Origin: Desulfallas sp. Bu1-1
GTDB lineage: Bacteria > Bacillota > Desulfotomaculia > Desulfotomaculales > Desulfallaceae
DNA length: 64,000 bases
Assembly (NCBI RefSeq): GCF_015594625.1
Contig: NZ_JADNRQ010000003.1
Location: forward strand, 124,001 to 188,000
Direction of reading: 5' to 3'
Positions 53,116-61,607 of the stretch are shown piece by piece; positions within the stretch are counted from its first letter, which is position 1, and each line of letters begins with the position of its first letter. A program made the position numbers and the translations under genes. A model generated the notes under the pieces. The model searched no databases. It was not told the origin of the DNA and saw nothing but the letters and a program-made list of their open reading frames with translations.

Positions 53116-53138
53116 TATAATCGTTTAAAATTAAACGA
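53116..53138 (+). promoter_or_regulatory. TATAAT and overlapping palindrome before cheW
   Basis: TATAAT (53116-53121) is followed by TCGTTTAA-AA-TTAAACGA (53121-53138), a perfect 8-bp inverted repeat that would cover the transcription start. Possible operator; no good -35 is visible. Confidence 0.4.
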
Positions 53139-53154
53139 AAGCAGGTGGTTTACG

Positions 53155-53568
53155 GTGCAAAGTGAGGGTCAACTGGTCATCTTCGAGCTGGCCGGTCAAT
53201 TATACGCCCTACCGATTCAGGAAACCCAGGAAATTATCCGCATGACCGACATTACCAAGGTTCCCAATACAAAGGAATTTGTGGAGGGGATTATCAATCT
53301 CCGGGGAAATATTGTTCCGGTGATCAACCTTAATCGCCGGCTGGGCCTTCCCGTTAAGGAATACGACGAAACGTCGCGGATCATTGTGGTTGAATACAAC
53401 GGGCAAAAAATAGGCATGATTGTGGATAACGTGCAGGAAGTGGGCAGATATACCGGTGATGAGGTTGAACCGCCGTCGGTGGCCGGTGACAACGTGGATT
53501 ACCTCAAGGGTGTGATTAAAAAAGGTGAGGAACTCTGGCTTCTGCTCAACCTGGAAAAAGTAATTTAA
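53155..53568 (+). CDS. cheW: CheW-like coupling protein
   Basis: A 137-residue single CheW domain: VIFELAGQLYALPIQETQEI, VPNTKEFVEGIINLRGNIVPVINL, KIGMIVDNVQEV and VDYLKGVIKK. CheW links chemoreceptors to CheA. No other chemotaxis gene is in the window, so it is an orphan copy with its own regulatory region and terminator. GTG start at 53155. Confidence 0.93.
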   Translation: MQSEGQLVIFELAGQLYALPIQETQEIIRMTDITKVPNTKEFVEGIINLRGNIVPVINLNRRLGLPVKEYDETSRIIVVEYNGQKIGMIVDNVQEVGRYTGDEVEPPSVAGDNVDYLKGVIKKGEELWLLLNLEKVI

Positions 53569-53575
53569 AGCTGTG

Positions 53576-53610
53576 GCCGGTGATCCGGGGATCGGAAAAC
53601 CGGCTTTTTC
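53576..53610 (+). terminator. Terminator of cheW
   Basis: GCCGGT pairs with ACCGGC, with an inner GATCC/GGATC stem, followed by TTTTTC. Confidence 0.82.
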
Positions 53611-53641
53611 GTAACACAAATTAGGGTATGGGGGATTTGGC

Positions 53642-55351
53642 GTGCAATCCAGCCAAGATTTACGACAAAAAATCACCAGCATCGACCATAAAGGATACGG
53701 AGCATATAAATCCCTGGCCGGAGCGTATAAATACGATTTTTTCACCCTTTTTGTCGATCACGTGCAGAGCGACCCCTTTGCCCCGCCCAGCCGGGTGCGG
53801 GCCAGGGTGCCCCGGGATATTGCCGGTTTTCCCGGCAAGTATTATGCAACCCGCCCGGCGAGGGTGGCGCTGCAGGATTTTTTGACCAGGCGCTTCGGTG
53901 CCCTGGCCCGGACGTGCTCGGAAAGGAAGGGCACGGGCTCAAGCGGTGTCATTGCCATTGATCGATGCGGGCAGGAAGTGCTGGAGCGGACCTCCATGGT
54001 TGTAAACGATGAATACGTGGAAGCGCGGTTTGTGATCGGCCTGCCGGCCCGGGGAAGAACGGTGATGGCCCGTGAAGCCGTGGAAATATTCATGGAACAC
54101 GTGCCTGAAATAGTTAAAAAAACCCTGATTTTTAGGAACCTGGACCGGGAAAAACTGCGGGAACACGTAGAACTGGCCGAGGACCAGGAAGCGCTGCGCA
54201 AAAAGCTTTCGGAGATGGGCCTGGTGGCCTTCGTGGCGGACGGTTCGGTGCTGCCCCGGGAAAGCGGTGTCAGCGACCTGCCTTTAAAGGGGAAAAACGT
54301 AATTCCGTTTCAATCGCCCCCGGAATATTCTGTTTCCATATCTTTGCCCCACCGGGGTGAAGTTACCGGCATGGGCATTCCGCGGGGCGTCACCCTGATC
54401 GTGGGGGGCGGCTACCATGGAAAGTCCACCTTGCTGCGGGCCATTGAACGGGGCGTATACAACCACCTGCCGGGCGACGGCAGGGAACTGGTCATCACCG
54501 TGGCCGACGCCGTGAAGATCAGGGCGGAAGACGGGCGCAGCGTGGCCGGTGTGGATATCAGCGGGTTCATCAATAACCTGCCCTTTGGCCGGGACACGCG
54601 CAATTTTTCCACCGCCAACGCCAGCGGCAGCACTTCCCAGGCCGCCAACATCGTGGAGGCGCTGGAAACGGGCACTTCCCTGCTCTTGTTGGACGAGGAC
54701 ACCAGCGCCACCAACTTTATGATCAGGGACGGCAGGATGCAGCAGCTGGTCGCCAAGGAAATGGAACCGATTACCCCCTTTATTGACACCGTGCGGGATT
54801 TACTGGATAATTTTAATATCTCCACCATTCTGGTGGTTGGCGGTTCCGGGGACTATTTCGAGGTGGCGGACCGGGTAATTATGATGCAAAATTACCTGCC
54901 CCGCGACGTTACCGCCCGCGCCCGGGAAATCGCCGCCGCCACCCGGGGCGGGCGAAGGCGGGAAACCGCATGTCCGCTTACCACGGTGCGGGAGCGCATC
55001 CCGCTGCCCGAGGCTTTTCGCTTGCAGGGGGATAAAGTAAAAGCCAGGGGGCTAAATGATATTCAACTGGGCCGTGACAACATAGATCTGCAAAACGTGG
55101 AACAATTGGTGGACAACAGTCAAACCGCCGCGCTGGCCGCCATCATCAAGTACGCGGCACTCAGGTACATAGACGGCAAGACCACGTTGATGCAGGTGAT
55201 CCAGGCGGTGCTGCATGATATAGAGAAGGGGGGATTGGAAGTCGTTTCGCCCTTTAAAGGGCAGCACCCGGGGGATATGGCGCTACCCCGGAAGTATGAA
55301 ATTGCAGCGGCGTTTAACCGTTACAGGGGGCTCAAAGTAGCTCAAAAATAA
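53642..55351 (+). CDS. ABC-class ATPase (PF09818 type), unknown role
   Basis: A 569-residue predicted cytoplasmic ATPase. The first ~230 residues are a family-specific domain (SIDHKGYGAYKSLAGAY, DPFAPPSRVRARV). The ABC core follows: Walker A GGGYHGKSTLLRAIE, a signature-like STANASGSTSQAANIVEAL, Walker B LLLLDEDTSATNFM, and a switch region LVVGGSGDYFEVAD. The C-terminal ~120 residues are again family-specific. No membrane partner is nearby, so it is not a transporter subunit; an RNA/DNA-related role is often guessed but unproven. GTG start at 53642 with GGGGGAT upstream. Confidence 0.88.
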   Translation: MQSSQDLRQKITSIDHKGYGAYKSLAGAYKYDFFTLFVDHVQSDPFAPPSRVRARVPRDIAGFPGKYYATRPARVALQDFLTRRFGALARTCSERKGTGSSGVIAIDRCGQEVLERTSMVVNDEYVEARFVIGLPARGRTVMAREAVEIFMEHVPEIVKKTLIFRNLDREKLREHVELAEDQEALRKKLSEMGLVAFVADGSVLPRESGVSDLPLKGKNVIPFQSPPEYSVSISLPHRGEVTGMGIPRGVTLIVGGGYHGKSTLLRAIERGVYNHLPGDGRELVITVADAVKIRAEDGRSVAGVDISGFINNLPFGRDTRNFSTANASGSTSQAANIVEALETGTSLLLLDEDTSATNFMIRDGRMQQLVAKEMEPITPFIDTVRDLLDNFNISTILVVGGSGDYFEVADRVIMMQNYLPRDVTARAREIAAATRGGRRRETACPLTTVRERIPLPEAFRLQGDKVKARGLNDIQLGRDNIDLQNVEQLVDNSQTAALAAIIKYAALRYIDGKTTLMQVIQAVLHDIEKGGLEVVSPFKGQHPGDMALPRKYEIAAAFNRYRGLKVAQK

Positions 55352-55378
55352 CAACTATAAGGCCTGGAGGAATTGCGC

Positions 55379-56011
55379 ATGTTTGTAAAGGATTACATGA
55401 GCACGTCGCCCATAACCATCCCGGTGGATACCCCGGTATTGGAAGCTCTCAATACGATGCGAAAAAGAAAGATTCACCAGCTGCCGGTAATGAACCGCGG
55501 TAAACTGGCCGGGTTGATTACCGAGCTGGAATTGCTTACCGTTACGCCTTCGCCTGCTTCCACCCTCAGCGTATTTGAAATGAATTACCTGCTGTCCAAA
55601 ATGACCGTCAAGGATGTACTGGTCAAAGAGCCTGTTACTGTGGAACCTTCCTGCACCATCGAAGAGGCTGCTCTGAAAATGCGCGAACACGGCATTCGCT
55701 GCCTGCTGGTGGTGGAAGACGACCAGCTGAAGGGGATTATCACGCAGACCGACGTATTCGACGCGTTAATCCGTATTTTCGGCCTGCATAAGGCGGGGGT
55801 CAGGTTGGTACTGGAAATGGAAAACAAGGTGGGTGCTTTGGCCGACGTGCTTCAGGTGGTGAAAGAGTACGGTTTGAATGTACTGGGGGTGGCCTGCCGG
55901 GAAAAAGAGGATAACACCGTTCAGGTTATGCTCAGGCTCAGGGCGGCCGGCGTGGATGATTTGATTAACGATTTAACCGCGCGTGGTATCCGCGTTCTTT
56001 ATAGCAACTAA
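55379..56011 (+). CDS. CBS-pair plus ACT domain protein (AcuB-like)
   Basis: A 210-residue regulator with two CBS domains (about 1-55 and 72-130; MSTSPITIPVDTPVLEALNT, CTIEEAALKMREHGI) that bind adenine nucleotides and a C-terminal ACT domain (138-208; LVLEMENKVGALADVLQVV). ATG at 55379 lies 9 nt after GGAGG. AcuB of Bacillus has this architecture and influences acetoin/acetate use; an acetyl-CoA synthetase gene lies 1.2 kb downstream, which makes a metabolic sensor role plausible. Confidence 0.88.
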   Translation: MFVKDYMSTSPITIPVDTPVLEALNTMRKRKIHQLPVMNRGKLAGLITELELLTVTPSPASTLSVFEMNYLLSKMTVKDVLVKEPVTVEPSCTIEEAALKMREHGIRCLLVVEDDQLKGIITQTDVFDALIRIFGLHKAGVRLVLEMENKVGALADVLQVVKEYGLNVLGVACREKEDNTVQVMLRLRAAGVDDLINDLTARGIRVLYSN

Positions 56012-56033
56012 CTAATTGGATTAAAAATGTAAA

Positions 56034-56080
56034 GGGCGATCCGGTCATTTTCCGAAAACGGAATGGAGTACCGGGTGTGG
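56034..56080 (+). repeat. Interspersed repeat, GGCGATCCGG family (copy 6)
   Basis: GGGCGATCCGGTCATTTTCC then GAAAACGGAATGGAGTACCG. Nested stems CCGGT/ACCGG and TTCCG/CGGAA make a hairpin. It lies between the CBS-ACT gene and the GntR/RCK_C regulator. Confidence 0.45.
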
Positions 56081-56117
56081 TGTAAAAATATAATTAAAAA
56101 TAAGGTAGGGAAAACGG

Positions 56118-56777
56118 ATGCAAGAAAATCAACCCCAAGTCCATTTAGCCAGGTATGTTACTATTGCCGTGGATATAGCCACCCGGATAGTGCGCGGTGA
56201 ATACCGGATCGGGCAAAAGATATTCGGCCGTTCCACGCTGGCCGGCAAATACAATGTTTCACCGGAAACCATCCGGCGAGCGCTGACGCTTCTTCAGGAA
56301 CGGGACATAGTCGATGTGATGCCTGGTGTGGGCGTGGTGGTAAAATCAGACCGGGCTGCCCGTGAGTACCTGGCGGATTATAACCAGAAAAAAGTATTGC
56401 TGGATATCCAGGAACGGCTTTCCGACCTGCTGCGGGAAAGGGAAAAATTGAACACCGAAATCGACAGGCTTACCAACCAGCTTCTGGATTATACCTTTAA
56501 GATGGCCGGGCGGCTGCAAAAACTGGAGGAAATTACCGTACCACCCAGTTCACCTCTGCTGGGAAAATCGCTGGCTGAAGCGGATTTCAGGGCCCGGACG
56601 GGAGCTACGGTGCTTTCCATTTATCGCAACGGCCACGAAATCCTGTCACCTGAGGCCAAAACCACCCTGCAGGCCGGGGACGTGCTTATGGTTGTCGGTA
56701 CTCACGACTCGGCCAGGATGGTGTATCAACTGGTTACCGGAAATGAACCCGTTCCCGGGCAGGAAATCAATGTATAA
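56118..56777 (+). CDS. GntR-type regulator with RCK_C (TrkA_C) domain, BusR-like
   Basis: A 219-residue protein: N-terminal GntR winged helix (10-80; GQKIFGRSTLAGKYNVSPET), a coiled coil (about 90-140; LLREREKLNTEIDRLTNQLL), and a C-terminal RCK_C domain (145-210; GKSLAEADFRARTGATVLSI, LQAGDVLMVVGT). This architecture is that of BusR, a repressor of osmoprotectant uptake that senses cyclic-di-AMP through its RCK_C domain. An OpuAC-type glycine-betaine gene begins 6.4 kb away. c-di-AMP binding is inferred from the architecture only. Confidence 0.85.
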   Translation: MQENQPQVHLARYVTIAVDIATRIVRGEYRIGQKIFGRSTLAGKYNVSPETIRRALTLLQERDIVDVMPGVGVVVKSDRAAREYLADYNQKKVLLDIQERLSDLLREREKLNTEIDRLTNQLLDYTFKMAGRLQKLEEITVPPSSPLLGKSLAEADFRARTGATVLSIYRNGHEILSPEAKTTLQAGDVLMVVGTHDSARMVYQLVTGNEPVPGQEINV

Positions 56778-56828
56778 ACTGTAATATTTCCGGCAATAAT
56801 ACCTCCAAATACCTAAGGAGGTATGGTA

Positions 56829-56948
56829 ATGGGTTTCAAGGACCTTGAAAAAAAGGCTCGGGATTACCAAAAAACAGCCGGGCGCAAGGCCGGAGAACGG
56901 GAAGAGGAGCTTACAGCGGCTAAAGATCAGGAAACGGCTCGGGAATGA
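56829..56948 (+). CDS. Small highly charged protein, unknown
   Basis: A 39-residue Lys/Glu/Arg-rich helical peptide (GFKDLEKKARDYQKTAGRKA). ATG at 56829 is 7 nt after a perfect AAGGAGG; an ATG 6 nt earlier is too close to that site. A terminator follows within 13 nt. The strong signals at both ends support a real gene; its function is unknown, and an association with the upstream regulator is only positional. Confidence 0.65.
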   Translation: MGFKDLEKKARDYQKTAGRKAGEREEELTAAKDQETARE

Positions 56949-56960
56949 CATAAATAGGGG

Positions 56961-56995
56961 GCCCCTATCATAATTAATTAAGGGGCTCTTTTTTT
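56961..56995 (+). terminator. Terminator after the small charged protein
   Basis: GCCCCT-N14-AGGGGC followed by TCTTTTTTT. The 258 bp from here to acs contain an AACGGT-N7-ACCGTT palindrome (57035-57053) and a TATAAT with no clear -35. Confidence 0.88.
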
Positions 56996-57253
56996 GTCCG
57001 TTTATTCCGGCGGCGGGTGCCCATAGGGTACTTTAACGGTGTAAATTACCGTTTAGAGATGATTTTTTGCAATCCAGCAGTAAAATCCTTGTGATACCAG
57101 CAGGATTATAATAGAATGAATTAAAGTCCAATTTAGAAAATTCGAAAAACAGTGGGTGTAATTTTTTACCCTTTACGGGTGTGTTAACTGACCAGCTAGC
57201 TGATATACATCAAGCTATCTTGAATAAACTTTAAAGGGGAGGAATGGCTGAGT

Positions 57254-59203
57254 ATGGATTATAACAGAGCAGGTACGGGCTTAATTCCACCACATGTCAA
57301 AAATTTCATCAACTGGGCGGCCGAGGATACCGAGGGATTCTGGGGCCACGCCGCCGAGCAGGCCATGAGCGAAATCAAGTGGTTTAAAAAATGGGATAAG
57401 GTATTTAACTGGGATTATCCCACCTTCCAGTGGTTCATCGGTGGACAAACGAATATTAGTTACAATTGCCTGGATTATAATATCGAAAAAGGCCGGGCGG
57501 GCCGGGCGGCCATAGTGGCGGAGTCCGGTGAAACGGGCGAAATCAGAACGGTTACTTACGCCCAGCTTTTTGATTTGGTAAAACAATATACCAGGGCATT
57601 GCGAGGCATGGGAGTTAAGAAGGGAGACCGGGTGGCCATTTACATGCCCACCGGGATCGAGTCCGTGGCTTCCATGCTGGCCTGTGCCCGCGTTGGAGCC
57701 ATTCACGTGGTTATTTTCGCCGGCTTTTCCTCCAATGCCGTGGCGGACCGCTTGCAAATATCAGGCGCCAGGTATGTTCTTACCCAGGACGAGGGTTCCA
57801 GGCGGGGCAAACCCGTAGAGCTCAAGCCCATTGTGGATGAAGGGATTGCCAAATGTCCCGGGGGTTCCATTGAAAAAGTGGTTATGCTGAGAAAGAGTAC
57901 CGAGCGGGAATACCCCATGACGCCCGGGCGGGATATCTATTGGGATGAGTTTCTGGCCGGCGGCGAGGGACAAAGCGACGCGTATGAAATTATGGATTCC
58001 AATGACCCGCTGTTCCTGCTGCCCACTTCCGGGACCACCGCCAAACCCAAGGTGACGGTACAAAAGCACGGCGGTTACCAGATTTACGTTTACAGCATGG
58101 GTAAATGGATCTACGGCCTCCGGGACAGCGACGTCTGGTTCTGCACCTCCGACATCGGCTGGATTGTGGGACATAGCTACAACGTTTACTGCCCGCTGCT
58201 CACCGGCTGCACCACTGTTCTGTACGAGGGCACGCCCGATTACCCCCGCAAGGATATGTGGTGGAGCGTGGCTTCGCGGAATAAGGCCACCGCGCTGTGG
58301 CTGTCGCCCACCGGGGTGCGCGGTCTGATGCGTTTGGGCATCGAAGAGGCGCGCAAGCACGATCTCAGCTCGGTGGAAAGGATTTTCTGCGCCGGGGAAG
58401 TTTTAAACCCGCCCGCCTGGTCCTGGCTGCAGGAACAGGTCTTCGAAAACAGGATTCCGGTTATGGACCACATGTGGCAAACCGAGACCTCCGGCCCCAT
58501 TTTCGCCAACCCGTACGGCCTGGGGATGATCCCCATCAAGCCGGGCTCGGCGCATATTCCGGTGCCCGGTGTGGTGGCCGAGGTGCTGGATGAAAAGGAC
58601 GGCCAGCCCCTGCCGCCCGGTGAAAAGGGCGTCGTGGTCATCAAAAAGCCGTTCCCGGGCCTTGTTTCCACCCTGTGGGGCGATCCGGAAGGCTACCTGT
58701 ACAATTACTGGGAGCGCCTGCCCTCCACCAAGGGCAAGTATCTTTGCGGCGATGCGGCTTACTTTGACGAGGACGGCTATATTTTCTTTGCCGGTCGCTC
58801 CGACGAGGTGATCAAAATTGCCGCTCACCGCATCGGTACCGTGGAAGTGGAAAGCGCCCTGATCTCGCACCCGGCGGTGGTGGAGGCCGGCGTATCCGGT
58901 GTGCCTGATGACTTGAGGGGCGAAGTGGCCTGCGCCTTCGTGGTGCTCAGGCAGGGCTACGAGCCCTCCGAGGAAATGAAAAAAGAGCTGATCGCCCACG
59001 TGCGCAACACCATGGGAGCTATTGTGGTGATGCGGGACATCCAGTTTGTGGGATCGCTGCCCAAGACCCGCAGCGGCAAGATTATGCGGCGGGTAATGAA
59101 AACCCTCTGGCTCGGCAAGGACCTGGGCGATCTGTCAACCATCGAGGAAGAGGCGTCCATCTCCGAAATCAAAGACGCCATCGCCAAGATGAAAACCGAA
59201 TAA
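57254..59203 (+). CDS. acs: Acetyl-CoA synthetase-like acyl-CoA ligase (AMP-forming)
   Basis: A 649-residue acid:CoA ligase that activates acetate (or a related short acid) through an acyl-adenylate. Conserved blocks: MLACARVGAIHVVIFAGFS, the adenylation core TSGTTAKPKVTVQKHGGY, WCTSDIGW-like FCTSDIGWIVGHSYNVY, MDHMWQTETSGP, and the acetylation-regulated Lys in PKTRSGKIMRR. The P-loop differs from the usual TSGSTGKPKG by Thr, Ala and Val substitutions, so substrate preference may be shifted. ATG at 57254 follows GGGGAGG by 11 nt. A terminator follows. A CBS-ACT protein gene is upstream. Confidence 0.88.
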   Translation: MDYNRAGTGLIPPHVKNFINWAAEDTEGFWGHAAEQAMSEIKWFKKWDKVFNWDYPTFQWFIGGQTNISYNCLDYNIEKGRAGRAAIVAESGETGEIRTVTYAQLFDLVKQYTRALRGMGVKKGDRVAIYMPTGIESVASMLACARVGAIHVVIFAGFSSNAVADRLQISGARYVLTQDEGSRRGKPVELKPIVDEGIAKCPGGSIEKVVMLRKSTEREYPMTPGRDIYWDEFLAGGEGQSDAYEIMDSNDPLFLLPTSGTTAKPKVTVQKHGGYQIYVYSMGKWIYGLRDSDVWFCTSDIGWIVGHSYNVYCPLLTGCTTVLYEGTPDYPRKDMWWSVASRNKATALWLSPTGVRGLMRLGIEEARKHDLSSVERIFCAGEVLNPPAWSWLQEQVFENRIPVMDHMWQTETSGPIFANPYGLGMIPIKPGSAHIPVPGVVAEVLDEKDGQPLPPGEKGVVVIKKPFPGLVSTLWGDPEGYLYNYWERLPSTKGKYLCGDAAYFDEDGYIFFAGRSDEVIKIAAHRIGTVEVESALISHPAVVEAGVSGVPDDLRGEVACAFVVLRQGYEPSEEMKKELIAHVRNTMGAIVVMRDIQFVGSLPKTRSGKIMRRVMKTLWLGKDLGDLSTIEEEASISEIKDAIAKMKTE

Positions 59204-59233
59204 CTTGATAAGTATTTAATAATGTGGGTTTCA

Positions 59234-59272
59234 GGAATCCCCCCTATGATTACGGGGGGATTCCCTAATTTG
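59234..59272 (+). terminator. Terminator-like hairpin after acs
   Basis: GGAATCCCCCC pairs perfectly with GGGGGGATTCC (11 bp); the following CTAATTT is only a weak T-run. Confidence 0.7.
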
Positions 59273-59777
59273 CCCGGCAAATCTCACGAGCCGATGGGTT
59301 GAAAATAATAATTTTTCCCGCGCTTTTTCTAGCCAAATTCACCGGCTTGCGGAAAACGCGGCCGGCCCGGCGAACTGGAGTTCAGGGCGGAGGTGGAACG
59401 AGATATCGATAACCACGATTATATCTGCGTGGGCGATTTTTAAATAATTGCCTAGGCGGAAGATAGGAGGATATGAATTTATGGGTTAAGCCGTAAAGGC
59501 GAATCCGGGCTTAAAGAGGACGTTTACAATTTTGCCGGGGTTCAATATAATATTTTGTATAAAAAAAATTTAAAATTTAAAGAGTTTATTTTTTTATTCA
59601 ATCCGACAACTTTTTTAATAAATAGAGTTGGCAACAACTTACTTGTTTCATATTATAATCTGGTTGACGGTGTTAATACTAGATTTAATTACCTTGGGAG
59701 GTGAAAGTTTTTATCAAACCCTGTTATTCAACCGTTTGCCAGTTATTTAAAAAACAAAATGCAAAGGAGATGGTGAT
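59273..59777 (+). other. 505-bp non-genic stretch upstream of the amino-acid ABC operon
   Basis: No complete gene. A short open stretch ending at about 59443 (GELEFRAEVERDIDNHDYIC, then VGDF and a stop) has coding character but no start, so it may be a scar. From 59530 the DNA becomes AT-rich with TATAAT at 59654-59659 preceded by TTGGCA at a poor 20-bp spacing; it is the likeliest promoter area for the next operon. No riboswitch or T-box was recognised. Confidence 0.4.
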
Positions 59778-60578
59778 TTGAAAAAAATAGGTTGGTTGGT
59801 TGTTATAGTGGCCATGATCGCTGCGATGATGCTGGCGGCCGTGGGTTGCGGCGGCAACGCGGGCTCAGCCGGTGATGGCGGTGAACAGGCGGAAAAAGAA
59901 AAAGCCAAGTTTACTTACGCCATGAGCGGGCTGTATAAGCCCTTTAATTATAGGGAAGGCGGCAAGCTGGTCGGGTTTGATGTGGAAATCGGCGCTGAAA
60001 TTGCCAGGCGCATGGGTATGGAGCCAAACCCGGTGACCAACCCCTGGGAAACCATCATCCAGGGCTTGAAGGCAGGTAAATACGACGCCATTATCGGCAG
60101 TATGGCCATAACGGAGGATCGTAAAGAACAGGTTGACTTTTCACGGCCCTATTACCGCTCGGGCGCCCAGGTATTTGTCAGCGCCGGCAACGATACCATA
60201 AAGAGCGCGGACGATATCAAAGGTAAGAAAATTGGTGTCGTAAAGGCCAGTACCTTCCGGGACGTGGCCCTCGAGTACACCGGTGAGGACAAGGTTATCG
60301 GCTATGACAGCGACGTCGTTGCCCTGCAGGACCTGACCACCGGTCGCATTGACGCCGTCATCACCGATCAGATGGTCGGTTTTCGGGCTATGAAGGACGG
60401 GCTGGAGATTAAAGATGTGGGCGAACCGCTGTGGGTGGACGAAATGGCCATTCCCGTTAAAAAGGGCGACACCGAACTGCTGAACAAAATCAACGCCGCC
60501 CTGGAAGAAATGATCGAGGACGGTACCTACGAGGAAATCAGCAACAAGTGGTTCGGCCGCAGTATTCTTGGCGAGTAA
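59778..60578 (+). CDS. Polar amino-acid ABC transporter substrate-binding lipoprotein
   Basis: A 266-residue periplasmic-type binding protein anchored as a lipoprotein: signal peptide with lipobox LAAVGC (Cys about 24), a Gly/Ser linker, then the SBP_bac_3 fold (FTYAMSGLYKPFNYREGG, GFDVEIGAEIARRMG, VDFSRPYYRSGAQVF, KKIGVVKAST). YAMSGLYKPFNY and the conserved Asp/Arg of the amino-acid site suggest glutamine, glutamate or cystine. TTG start at 59778 with AAAGGAG upstream. Its permease and ATPase follow after a 360-bp gap with two hairpin structures. Confidence 0.92.
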   Translation: MKKIGWLVVIVAMIAAMMLAAVGCGGNAGSAGDGGEQAEKEKAKFTYAMSGLYKPFNYREGGKLVGFDVEIGAEIARRMGMEPNPVTNPWETIIQGLKAGKYDAIIGSMAITEDRKEQVDFSRPYYRSGAQVFVSAGNDTIKSADDIKGKKIGVVKASTFRDVALEYTGEDKVIGYDSDVVALQDLTTGRIDAVITDQMVGFRAMKDGLEIKDVGEPLWVDEMAIPVKKGDTELLNKINAALEEMIEDGTYEEISNKWFGRSILGE

Positions 60579-60590
60579 GTTATATTGGCT

Positions 60591-60616
60591 GGGGTGCGTT
60601 TTTTTTAACGTACCCC
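60591..60616 (+). terminator. Intercistronic hairpin after the binding-protein gene
   Basis: GGGGTGCGTT-TTTTTT-AACGTACCCC, a 10-bp stem (one G-U) with an all-T loop and no trailing T-run. It may lower read-through or protect the binding-protein mRNA 3' end, as in malE-malF type spacers. Confidence 0.5.
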
Positions 60617-60648
60617 TGGCTTGTTTAGCCATACTTAAACAATTGACT

Positions 60649-60906
60649 GCTGTGGTATTGCCCATAAGCGAACGACTTGCGTAGCGCCGGTAACAGCACC
60701 CGGCGAAGTTTCGGGTAACCGGATAGCGGCGCGAAACCAGCGGCTAATTAGCAATTTGCGATTTAAATAAGTTAAGCTTTAATGTCAATATGTCAAAAAT
60801 ATGAAAATATATCATGCCGCCTTTGCAGCGCCGCTAATCCGGTCCGAAGCAAGCCGTGGTGCTGTCGGCGCGAAGCATTGGAGTGAGTGTTGGGCAATAC
60901 CACAGC
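60649..60906. repeat. 258-bp palindromic (fold-back) element inside an ABC operon
   Basis: It begins GCTGTGGTATTGCCCA and ends with the exact inverse TGGGCAATACCACAGC (16/16). The inner arms are also inverse copies: 60684-60732 (GCGCCGGTAACAGCACC, then ACCGGATAGCGGCGC) against 60829-60871 read on the other strand (GCGCCGACAGCACC, then ACCGGATTAGCGGCGC). A 96-bp AT-rich centre separates them. No open frame is visible. GGAGTGAGTG inside the right arm also occurs in the element at 7728. Confidence 0.85.
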
Positions 60907-60938
60907 TTTAGATAGTTATAACAAGTAGAGGTGACGGA

Positions 60939-61607
60939 ATGACAGCAATCTATGAAATATTCATGGAAAACGCCGCAGCTTTTATGCAAGCAACGACAGT
61001 TACATTAAAACTGACCTTTGTGTCGCTATTACTGGCTATGTTGATCGGTCTGGTTTTTGCGTTTTTCAAAATATCCGGCAACCGCGTGCTGTACGGCATC
61101 GCCCAGTTATATATCACCGTTATCCGGGGCACGCCGCTGATCGTACAGTTGATGTTTCTGTATTTTGGCATTATCAAAATTGTGGTTCTCCCCGCTTTCT
61201 GGGCGGGCTCCCTGGCGCTGGCCATCCACGCCGGGGCCTACATTGCCGAAATATTTCGCGGCGCCATTCAGTCCATTGACCGGGGGCAGATGGAGGCCGC
61301 CCGTTCGCTGGGTATGAGTTATCCGTTGGCCATGCGGCGCATTATTCTGCCCCAGGCCTTCAAGCGGGCCATCCCGCCCCTGGGCAACCAGTTTATCATC
61401 GGCCTCAAAGATTCCTCCCTGGTGGCCTATCTCGGGGTAGCTGAAATATACGGCACGGCCCTTTACGCCCAGGCGGAAAACTTTCAGCCCTTCGAAACCT
61501 ACCTGGTGGCGGGATTTTATTACTTGGTGCTGGTGATCATATTTACTTTCCTGGTTAATAAGTTGGAACTGAAATTAAACGTTGAGAACGGGGGGGATGC
61601 CAAGTGA
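60939..61607 (+). CDS. Polar amino-acid ABC transporter permease (HisM/GlnP type)
   Basis: A 222-residue membrane subunit with about five helices. The EAA loop is [23 protein letters not shown], and the start [15 protein letters not shown] and [16 protein letters not shown] are family-typical. ATG at 60939 follows TAGAGGTG. It overlaps the ATPase gene by 4 nt and belongs with the binding protein upstream despite the palindromic insert. Confidence 0.94.
   Translation: MTAIYEIFMENAAAFMQATTVTLKLTFVSLLLAMLIGLVFAFFKISGNRVLYGIAQLYITVIRGTPLIVQLMFLYFGIIKIVVLPAFWAGSLALAIHAGAYIAEIFRGAIQSIDRGQMEAARSLGMSYPLAMRRIILPQAFKRAIPPLGNQFIIGLKDSSLVAYLGVAEIYGTALYAQAENFQPFETYLVAGFYYLVLVIIFTFLVNKLELKLNVENGGDAK

Noticed and set aside
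58679-58688. Further GGCGATCCGG 10-mers at 58679 (acs) and 62491 (minus, orphan membrane gene)
   Set aside because: Both are inside coding frames (the first encodes the conserved GDPEG block), and the flanks do not match the repeat; treated as chance.
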